Made by a program: the position numbers and the translations under genes. DNA of 64,000 nucleotides from Daphnia carinata (Eukaryota; Arthropoda; Branchiopoda; Diplostraca; Daphniidae). The DNA lies in the NCBI RefSeq assembly GCF_022539665.2, contig NC_081333.1, positions 744,001 through 808,000 of the forward strand, written 5' to 3'. The first letter of the stretch is position 1, and each line of letters starts with the position of its first letter. A model generated the notes under the pieces. The model had not been told where the DNA came from and ran no database searches. It was given only the letters and a program-made list of their open reading frames with translations. Shown one piece after another: positions 37,201-48,115 of this stretch.

Positions 37201-39793
37201 TTTTTTTTTTCTTCTTTTTTTTATTAGAAACGCTTCGTCAAGGGACTGCGACAGTACGGCAAAAACTTTTTCCGGATCCGTAAGGACCTCTTGCCACACA
37301 AGGATACGGTAAGTTGTTTCAAAATCATGTCTTATTTTTTGAATTTTTGGATTTGAAATTGTTATCCAGTTAGTAACCGCATTGTGGGTGGTTATTGAAA
37401 TTTTTTGGGTTGCGAAACCCTTGGAGGAGGTGTAGACTTGATTTGTTTGAGTGTCCATTTTGTTTTCATTATCCTCTTGTTTTCTTTTTAACAAAAGAAA
37501 AGTAGAAGAAGAGGGGGGAGGTCTCGCACAGATCGATAGATTACTATGACGATGATTGCATGCGATGAACGTGTGTACCGAGCTGTGTATATTTATGTAC
37601 GTATGTGTGTGTGTGTGTGTGTGCAACACCAGCGGGAGGTGGGTCTGTGTGTATTTGTATATATTTATATATATGACCTCCCGCGAGTGTTTAAGGGTCT
37701 GATCGGAACTTCTGCGGCTAAAAAGGACCGGACCTCCTACATTGAGTCGTTTCTCTCTCTTTTACCCCGCCCTCTCCTTTTTTTTTGTTGGGGGGGGGGT
37801 TTCGGGTAGCCGAATTTGAACGGAAGCGAAACAAGCAATATCTTTTCCGCTTCCGATTCCGTTCTCATGCGTTTAGAATTATGTTTGATCTCTTTATTTT
37901 ATTTTATTTTTTTTCAAAGTTGACTAGTTTCATCTTTCGTTTGTGCGTTTTCTACCCTCCCCCATTGTTCCGTGTAAGTTTTTTTTTTTTTTTTATTTCC
38001 AAGGGTTGGGCGTCATGTTGGTTGGCGTTCATGTCGAGCAAAGAAGGGCCAACAAAAAAAAAATGAGTGGGTGGAGTGGTTAGGGTAAGTGAGAAGACGG
38101 AATAATAATATCAAAAAAGAAAGAAAGGGAGAGAGTAGGTGCCGCGCTTCCTTGTCGTAAGCCTATTAATGTTAATCACAGTACTTTGTTGCGGGATCGA
38201 TAGCTGGACTTTGGGTCACAAGACATAACCCTCCTCCTCTTCCACCCCATGCACAGTCAACCCAAAGAGAGAGCGCGACGGTGAGTTCCTCGGGATCTGG
38301 AAAGGCTCTTGAGAAAAAGGGAGGCGGAAGGGGAGTGAGAGGGGGGGGCTAGAAGAGACTTTGCACGAAACAGGGTGAAAAGAGGGAAGGCTGTAAGATC
38401 AATACTGTTGGCTGCTTGACGATCCTCCCTACTACCCCCCGTTCTAAAAAAAAATAAAATAAAAACCGCCTTCTCGTTGTATGGCGCTCTTGACAATTGG
38501 TGGCGCTACAACATTGCTGGCACGTCTTTCAACTCTTTTTTCTTTCTTGCCATTTGCCGGAAGGCGAAGAGCTTTTGTTTTAAAACGGGATTTTTTTTTT
38601 GTGTGTGTGTGTGTGTGTGTTGTTGTTGAGGAAATCCAATGATTTTTCTCGGAAGTGTCAATTGCCGGCAGTCGTTGGCAGAGATGCGGTCAATGATCGG
38701 ATTGGCTGTTATGTTTGAAACAAACAATGCGAACGACTCGGTCGTGATTACTCAAGTGAACACAAAGAACGGGGAGGGAACATTTCGATTCAAAAAGACG
38801 TAACGGATTTCTCTTGGGAGATGTTAAGCGGTACGTGAAAGTCGAGTCTTTTACAAACGCGAGTTTTACGCCAAGGTGGAGAATGGGGATCGTTGTCATG
38901 GTGACAATGGCAAATGAAGACGTAATTTGTGTCGTCTCACCAGACACGTCTATTGACTTGGCTTGATTTATTGATCTAATAGGGAACCGTTGCTACTGGG
39001 CACATATAATCGCTCAACTCGTTTCTCTTTTGTTTTGTTTTTTTTGTTTTTTTTGTTGCCCGGTTTAATGACGAGAGAGAGAGAGAGAGAGAGAAAGGCG
39101 GGCGCTAATATTTCGTGTTCTCTCTGCCGGACACGATAAAAAGAGACAGGTCCAGATGGATGGCAATTGCTCCAGTTTCATTCTCCCGTTCACGTATGAT
39201 GGATCCCGGCGAGCCGGTCGCTCTTGTTTTTTTTTTGGGCCTCCCCGTTACGACACGCCTTATTGCGTCGACGTCATTTTCGTGGCATTAGAGAACGGGA
39301 CGGCCTCGTCCATTTTCTTGTTCACTTGTTAACGTCGCGTGTTCTCTGCCTTTTGGCCTCTACGGTGGCGCCTCGTTTGCGACGTGCATTGAAAGACACA
39401 TTTTTCTTTTCTTATTTCAAAAGAAAAGCTCTGCGGCGCCGTGACTGGTTAACGAGTTTATCACGCGCCCATTTTTCGTTTCTATTTGGCCTTTTTTTTT
39501 TTTTATTTTAATGCGATAGAGAGAGAGAGAGAGGTGGAGGGATTTTTGAATTGTAATGGTATTTCGTGGGTCTTCTTTTTGATTTTCTCGTTCATTTTGT
39601 ACGGCGAGAGAGAGAGAGAGAGAGAGAATTCGTGATGCCTATTTTTGAAGGATGGAACTTGTTTGCATTCGTTTTTCTTTTCTTCTTCTACTCGGTATTG
39701 CGCCGTTGTATTCAGAAAGAAACAGCTGGAAATAATGGGTCCTGTGTGGTTCTCTCGTTTTTTGTTTTTTCCAATTTTGTTTTATTTATTTAA

Positions 39794-39830
<37 letters not shown>

Positions 39831-42800
39831 GGGGCCGGAGAAACGAGTTGTTGCCTTTTTGAAAGAAAAGAAAAAAAAAACCAGTCCGAAAGAGCTATTT
39901 GATTATTCATTGCCTCTCTTTCCCCATCGTTGGAATGTCGGCTTTTGTTTTGTTTTGTTGTTTTTCTCGGTTTTATTCGATTGGCTGCTTGCGTTTAATA
40001 TTCGACGCACTCGGGGCGTTGTCGTGGACTCGGCGGTCATCATTACAAGATGGTTCTTGTTTGACTGTATTCCCCTTTTGACTTTTTTTTTGGCCCGTGT
40101 GGCTTGCGCACACGAATCACAAACTCGAGTTTGGAAGGAGGAAGGGAAGGTAGCGGTGAGAGATAGGTCCGTATCACGCTATTCGTCTTGATAACTGCCG
40201 ACTAAAAATCAATGTCCGACTCTTGTGAAACAAGAGCTTCAAGCCGACAAGTCCCGTCCTCCAATGCGCTTGATTGTGAAAAAGAAAACAGCTCGAAATG
40301 TCAAATTGACCGCCAGGTGGCTCTCTTTGCGTTCCTCCGTTTTTTTTCTTCTTCTTCTTCTTCTTCTTCTTCTTCAATTACCTCTCCAAGTAGCAGACGC
40401 AGCAGCTGTTGAGGGGGGGTGGAGGAGCTTGTTGGCATGTGTGTCTGCGACACAGTGACAGCTATTCATCTTGTCATCTGAAATGCGTCAACCTCCCTGC
40501 CCTCTTCTTCCTCCCTTGCTCGCTCAATTGGTTTGTAACTGACACACGAAAAAAACAAAAAAAAAAACAAGGAGAAAATCTTACTCGTGCTAGTTAGTTT
40601 GTTTTTGTTGTGTTTTCTTTTTTGTGGCCAAGTTTTAATTATAGACGCGTGTTTTACTTTCGTCTGTTTCGGATACGATATATTTATAAACCGTGAACTG
40701 GCCGCGCGCGGCTGTTGTGACGTGGTGTGTCATCCGTCAGTCAAACTGTGAGGATGGCGGGTTGCTCCCGCTGGTAACTCGTCGCCCTGGATCATGAGAA
40801 ATTTTTTTTTTTTATTTATTTACAAAAAGATATGGCGGCTTTTTTTTTTTTTTTTAATGAGGGGAAGAGGTTTGTCCGATTCCATTTTTTTTTGTGTGTG
40901 TGTGTGCACACACGCAGAATGGGAGGGAGAAAAAAAGGCTGGCGCTCTCATTTATCAAGACCATGTCTCTTTTTTTTTTTCTTTAGGTTGGATTGGGTAC
41001 ATAACCCGGCCTTCATATATATATATATATATTACAAGCGTGATTGTTATGCCGATAGAGCGTGGCAAAAAAAAAAAAAAAAGGATGGCGGGAGAGAGGG
41101 GATGGAGGTTGTCTTTCAAATGGGAACGAGTTGATCAATGGCTCTACATGTCGTTTATCTCGCGTGTGTCTATGGGGCGTCTAAGAAATTTTTTTTTTAT
41201 TTTTTTAATATCATTTTTATTTGATAATTCTTCCTTTTGTGTTTGTACTCTTTTTTATTCACTAATTGATTTTTGTCTCTTTTTTTTATCTTGTTTGTTT
41301 ATTGTTTCTTTTATTTTTTATTTTTCATGGAACTCGTTTGGCGCGACATAGTCGGACTTGGTGGAGTTTTACTACTTGTGGAAAAAGACGCCAGCCGCAG
41401 CCAATCAGCGTCCACACCGGAGGCGTCATCGACAGAGCGTCCTGCGTCGGATTCGCACCACACGCACCACCCGCGCCGCCAAGGAGGAACCCGGTACGCT
41501 TTTTTTTTTTTCTTTTTTCAAACAATTCGGGTACGTCTTTTCTTTTCTTTTTTTTTTTTTATTTCTTCAACTGTTTCGAATTCCCATTTTTTTTTGCTTT
41601 ACCAACTATGGATGCAGTTCTTCGATTATGGCCGATCGATCGATTAGCAAAGTTCGATTGAAACATCGTTCCAAAATGTCGTGTGTTTTTTGTTTTTTTT
41701 TTTTGTATGGGGGATTTTTTCTATGTTCTTTTTATTTGTTCACCTCGGTTAAGAAAAGCCGACAAGATCTAATTACGTCACTGGCTTCGCGAAAGTCCTT
41801 GATACGTTTGGATTGTCGGCGACATGGTGCGACCCCGCCCCGATGGCGGAGAGCGATATGTCGTCCCAGTTCCCTTTTTTTTTTTTTTTTTAGTGGCACG
41901 CAGCAACCGAGAAAAAGAGTAGTGGGGGGGGGGGAGGTGAAAGAAAAATCATGTGTAATATATGAAATATTTAGTTGGGATGTCATGCCTCATTTGTATT
42001 CAACTCGAGGCTGGACAAATCTATGGCGCGCGCGCGCGCGCGCGGGGCCCCGTCGTGATTTGAATTATCCAAACATTTTTATTTGATTTTTTTTTTTGGC
42101 AACGAGCATTTGTCGTTTCTGTTCGCGTCTCCACCTTGAACGTGTGTCTTACCGACCGTGTATATTTATCGTCAGTTAGTTGCTTGTCCGACTGTTCAGC
42201 AAACTAGTTTGAGCTGTGGTATCGGCCTCTCTCTCTCTCTCTCCATCGCCCCGCCTGCGGTATGAATGGTTCATGAGCTATCGTTCCGTGGCCACACTCG
42301 GCGTATAGCCCGACTTCCTTTTTTTTTTTTTGTTTTATAGGTACGGTCGTTGGGTGTCGGATCGATGTTTGCGCCATCTGCGTGTGTCGGCGCCATCTGC
42401 GCCCAACCCGGACCCTCTCTCTCTCTCTCTCTCTCAATCGATTCGCTATGTCAAATGCGAAGGGGCCGAAAACACGTCGTTTGCTAACGCGAAGGAAATA
42501 GCTGCACGGGGGCCATGGAGCTTCGTTAAAGCAAATGGGGGGAAGGGGGGAGCTTCTTTTTTTTTTTTTACGCTGGTTGAGTTGGATTTTTAAACAACCG
42601 AATAATAAGAAAGGAAAAAGAAAAAAATGGTGGGCGGGTTGGAGGGTCCGCTCATGCGGAACGTGAAATCCTGACCGCATCGGAACAATCGCGTCGGTGT
42701 TTTTGAGTCTTTGCGAAGGCGTTTTGTATTTCACCTTTTTTTTTTTTTTTTTTTTTTCATTAAATCCTGTTTCTGTATCGACTTCACGCCCCCCGCCTTC

Positions 42801-45354
42801 GCTGCTGTTCTATTAGCTCCTAGATTTTTCTTTTGTTTTCTTTTTAATTCGAATGGAGCGTGACGACTAGTATGCAAAATCCTTGTTCTCCGTTTCCCTT
42901 TTTTTTTCTACCGCTATCCTTTTCGTATTTTTTTTTTTTTTTGAAGGTGAAACAGATCTACATGCGACGGTTAGTTGAGTTTAAGTGTCGTGTAAAGATC
43001 CCCGCCACTGAGGAATAAACCGAAAATTAGTGGTTGGAGAAGAGGAGAAGGGGGGGGGGGGCGAGGGGAGTTGGTTAGCGTTAGGAATTGGGGGCTAGTG
43101 TTAATGGCTTCGTTTTCAAGCCCAACCGCTCGGGTCTCTGTGTATGTGGATACATCGACATTGCTCCGTTCTTCAGTTGAGAAACGGGGAGGGGGGGGGG
43201 AGAAGTGCCTATGAATGGCCGCTAGGTGGACACGTTCGAAACTTTTTTTTTTTTTTTTTTTTTCGTTGCACAGAATGTTGGAATGAGAATGAGATCTTCA
43301 CAGGGCTGGAATTCCGTCGCCTCCGGCTCTTTCTCCATTTCTTCTTCCCCTTGTCTGCGTGCCTCCGTCCCTCTGTCTTTTATATCCATCTCCCTCTCTG
43401 CGGGGCTCCTCTTGTTTGTGAAGAAGGGGCCCTCTGTTGTGAACGTGTAACCGCACCGACCCTCTCGTTCCGTCATTCCATCGTCGGCTCTATATATTCC
43501 CAATTTTTTTTTTTTTTTTTTTTCCTCCCTCTTTCTCTGTCTTTTTCTCAGTGTATATAAATACACCAGGTGGGTTCCAGTTCACAGCAGGGGCTCCCTC
43601 TCCTTCCTCCTTTTCTTTTTACCAAGTCCAGATGGTTGAGGAGTCGTTTATATATTTCTTCTTCTTCTTTTCCCCTCTTCATCACATTCTCCGGATCTTT
43701 TTGTCTACTTCTCTCTCTATCTTATTCCTCTCGTTTGTTTTTTTTCTTTCTTCTATACGCCCGTCGAGTTCTTGATGAATGTGGACAAGCTCTAGCACGA
43801 AATGAGGCTCTAATGATTTTTCTATGTTTTGTTTGTGTGTGTGCGTGTGAACGAAACAGGAGATTTGAGTTCGGCCAGTGAGGATGATAATTCCGATGAC
43901 GATTCAGATTCGAGAGATTTAGCTGCTTATCACTGTCGTCACTGTTTCTCTACATGTAAGTATTACTTTAAAAAAAAAAAAAAAGAATTTCATTTTGCAA
44001 TTCGAGAAGATGTTTGTTCTAATGCAATTTTTTTGTTTTTATGTCTGCGCTTATCCCGTATGATTTTAGCCTCGAAAGATTGGCATCATGCGGGCAAGGA
44101 CAAGGCCCTCTTATGTACGGATTGTCGAGTACACTTTAAGAAATACGGCGAGTTGCCCCTGTTAAAAACTACTCAACAAGCGCAGGTAGAAAGCTTTTCG
44201 AGTTGTTTGACCCCTTGCTTGAACTCTTTTGTGAATGACTAATGGTTTTTTTTGTTTTGTTTTTTTGGTGGGGATTTGGATGAAATTTCAGGGCAGCGAG
44301 AGTGAGGCTCGCTCGGAGCCGCCGTACATGTTTCGTCCCGTCCAAAATCCTGACGATGAAGAAGTGGAGGGCCGTGTTCGCACCAGAACACGCACGAAGG
44401 AACTGGTAATGCCTAACTTACGCTCGCGTCTAATAACATCGATGAAATGTTGTCGTCAGCGTAGAGAGAGTGAATCGAGAAGAGAACGCAGAACGAACAT
44501 GCTTCAACATTTTTCTTTTCTTTTTTTTTTTTCTTCCCTTTTTTGTCCCCCATTCTTGCCCGTCCCGCGTTCTCGCGTCTTGTGTTTCGTCCTTGTTACG
44601 CACTGAAGATGGGGGTGCAGAACGCGCGGAATCGACCCAAACAAGACAGCGGCAACAACAGCCCGGAACCGGAAGGCAACGAGCGGCGAAGCCACCGGAA
44701 ATCGCCCAGCTCGGCCAGCAACTGTTCGTCGTCGTCTTCGTCGGTCGTGCATGAGAAAGTCCGTTTGTTTTTTGTTTTTTTTTTTTTCTTTCTTTTTTGT
44801 CATTTTTTTTTTTTTTTTTGTTTTTTTCTATTGTACTCATTTTTGGAACCCCTTTTTTTTTTTTTTGGTTTGTTACAGGATAAAGGCAATAACGGGAACA
44901 AAGCCAAGTCGATGGTGGAGAGTCCGAGCAAAGGGCACAAGAGACGCCACGGAGGCGGAGGAGCTGGAGGGACTGGCGGTGGTGGAGGGGCCGGCGGAGA
45001 AGTGCCCGGTCCGGATCGCGAACAAGCCGGCAACGGCAACGAAGATGAACGCGGCCCGCCTCGCCAGAAGAAGAAGAAAAACGACACCAATTCCGAGGTG
45101 AGCTCGTCTTTCATCTTGTTCTTTTTTTTTTTAAGCTCTGCCGGCCATTTGTTTTCACTCCACTTGCTTTCGCTATTCAATTTCTTCCTGTTGGCTGGAC
45201 ATCTTAAGTTGATGTACCCCATGTTTTGTTCTTTTTCCCACTCTTGCGTGAATAATGGCCAGATGGATGGACGAATGTTTTTGCAGCACCACTTAATCCA
45301 TACGATCAATCATTTTCCATTTGTCCGTCTCCACTCGCCTTTCTGTCCGTCTGC

Positions 45355-45387
<33 letters not shown>

Positions 45388-48077
45388 CTCAATTTCTACA
45401 CATAAAATTTTTTTTTGTGTGTAAAACAAAACAAGAAAACAAATTCTAAGAGAAACATTTGCTTGTTGTAGAGTCCGTCCGAGAGTGTGTCGAGCGAAAG
45501 CAGCTCGCTGGAGGATAATGGCATGGACGGATTGGACGGAGAAGTCGATCAGGATCTCGAACCAAGTGAAACCCGAAGCGCTGGCTCCGTATCTGCCGGT
45601 GGTGGTTCGCGTACCTCTTCTCCAGAAATGCCTGCCGGTAAGAGCTCGGATGCCAACCCGTCTGCCGTTGCCGAGCCATCGGCGGGACCCAACGAGCCGT
45701 CGGCCGTTCAAATCTCGAGCGTTAACAATGCCTCTTGCCCGACGTCCGTCGGCGGCGGCGGCGGCGGCGGTGGCTCGACGTCCACCACCGTCCTGGCCAA
45801 CGGAGTCGCTTCCACTGATGGAATGCCGGACGAGAAGAAGAGGAGCGATTCTCCCAGTCCGGCGCTAACGACGTTGAGCGGCCCTCCGCCGCCGCGTGCG
45901 GCCGGTTTCGAACCGGTCAAGTCGAACCAAGCGGACGATTTGCCCCCGATGGTGAAACTGGAACCCGACTACAACCCGGTGGCCACCAACAATAATTCGT
46001 CTGCCACAAACGAAGAGGTCAAGAGCCGTCCGGCAGCGCTTTTGTCGCCCGCCTCTCAAGACAAGATGGCGTCTTTGGGGGCCATGGATGGCAAGATGGC
46101 GCCCGCTCCGTGGCTGGCCAAAGAGGAGATGTCGCTGTCGAATTTCGGCGGACCTGCGTCTTCGCCCAAGTTGCCGTCGCCCACCACGTCGTCGTCGTCG
46201 TGTCCGCCTCCTCTGGACATGTCGATCGCGGCGGCCGACGTTGGCGGCCTCAGGAACGCCGTCAGCGGTGGTGCCTCATCTGGGGCTGGCCTGCACTCGT
46301 CGCCTTTCATGGTGCCGCCGGCTCATTCCGGCTTTGTCCGGCCCTACGCGCCGCTGGAATCGGCCGCCGCCGTGGCCGATGCCGTGGCCTACTCTATGGC
46401 GTCTCCCGCGCCCACTACGATGGCCACTTCGATTTCCACTGGCGGGCCGTTGGGTCTCGGAGCGATGCCGATGCAGGGCACGCGCGACCTGCCCGAGCAG
46501 AGCGAACCGCACAATTTGAAAATCAAACAGGAAATGGTGGATCCGGCTGCCGTGGCGGCAGCAGCAGCAGCGGCAGCAGCGGCCGCTTCGTCGGCCTCTT
46601 TACGGGACATGTCTTCCATCCAGCGAGATGGATCGATGCCGCCTTTAGGCGCAGGCTTCGTGTCCTATCCGCCCTCCATGCCGATGGGCTCTCTGATGGA
46701 ACCCAAGCGCGAACCGGGACTGGCACACCCGCACCCGACGGCCTCTCCACGGCTGGACAAGTCGGCCGGTGGGATGGGTCCCGGTGGCAGTTCGTCCAAC
46801 AGCGGTTCCAAATCGAGCCCTGCCATTAAGAAAGCTTCAACTCCTACCCCGCAGCAGCACCAGCAACAGCAACAGCAGCAACAGCAGCAAATTCAGCAAC
46901 AGCAACAGCAGCAACAGCAGCCGCAGCCGCAGCCGCAGCAATCTCAACCTCCTGCACCTCCTCCGCCGGCCCATTCTCTGCCTTATCCGCCTCATTTCCT
47001 GCCGCACGGCCTAGGATTGGGACCGCCTCAAGGGCTGCCTCTGTCGCCCTACCACCAACCGGGAGCGCATGCCTACTCTCCCTACTACCCGTACCCCTTT
47101 GCTTACCATTACCCTCCCATGCGGATGCATGCCCCTCCTCCGCCGGCATCCGCTGGACCGCGGCCTCAATCACCGCCGTCGTTTGTCGTCGTCTCGTCGG
47201 GATCGGGTAATTTCCCTCCGTCCTCTGTCGCCAATTACCACCAGAGTCCTCTCAGTTTGGGCAACTTCCACGCGTCGCCGTCGGCCGTCGTCAACCCGTT
47301 TGCGCCGGGCGGGCCGGGAGGAGCCGGCAACGGGAACGGCAATGGATCCATGTCGGCGTCGATGCACCCTTCGCCGCCGGTGACGTCGTCGTCGTCGTCA
47401 TCGTCGTCGTCGTCTTCGGGTCACGGCGGATCCAGCGGACGGCCCTACAGCAACAAGGGACCATCGGATCCGTCTCAAATGGCACCGGCGCAGCCTTCGC
47501 GATCACGATCGCCTCCGCTCTCTTCCTCTTCCTCGTCAGGCGGACCCAACGTTGGCCAGGGGCCTCTGAAGCGAGGACCCAGCCCGCCGCCCAAACGGCC
47601 GCACCATCCGTCTTCGGCAGCTATGCCGGCCATGTCGCACTCGATGTCTTCGTCCTCGCCCTACTTGCCCATCTTCTCGTCGCCGGCCTCGTCGAGTGGC
47701 GGCGGCAGCAGCGGCGGCGGCGGCGGCGGCGGTTACCCGCCCACTTCGGGCTCGATGCCGACGTACTCGGCCGTGGGGCCGAGCTCGTTCGGCTTCGGCG
47801 CTCCGTCGCTTGCCGACTTGCAAGCCAAGTCGGAGTCGCCCTGGAACCACCACCCGCATCATCCTCACTCACTGCCTCTACCTTTGTCTCATCCGCATCA
47901 TCATTTGCAGCCTCGTTCGTCCACGCCCATCCAGCCGGTGGCCTCGACCTCGACACTGTCGCATCCGGCGGCCGGGCTGACGCTGGCGCCCGTTTCGCCG
48001 ACGGTCGGCAATCATTTGATGCCGGGACTTGTTGCTCCATCGTCGGCTTCCTCTTCGTCGGCGGCGGCGGCGGCAGC

Positions 48078-48115
<38 letters not shown>

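Noticed and set aside
46110-46829. 239-residue second plus-strand frame inside the big atrophin exon
   Set aside because: Out-of-frame shadow of the GC-rich repeat coding sequence; the true frame is fixed by splice phases and conserved motifs.
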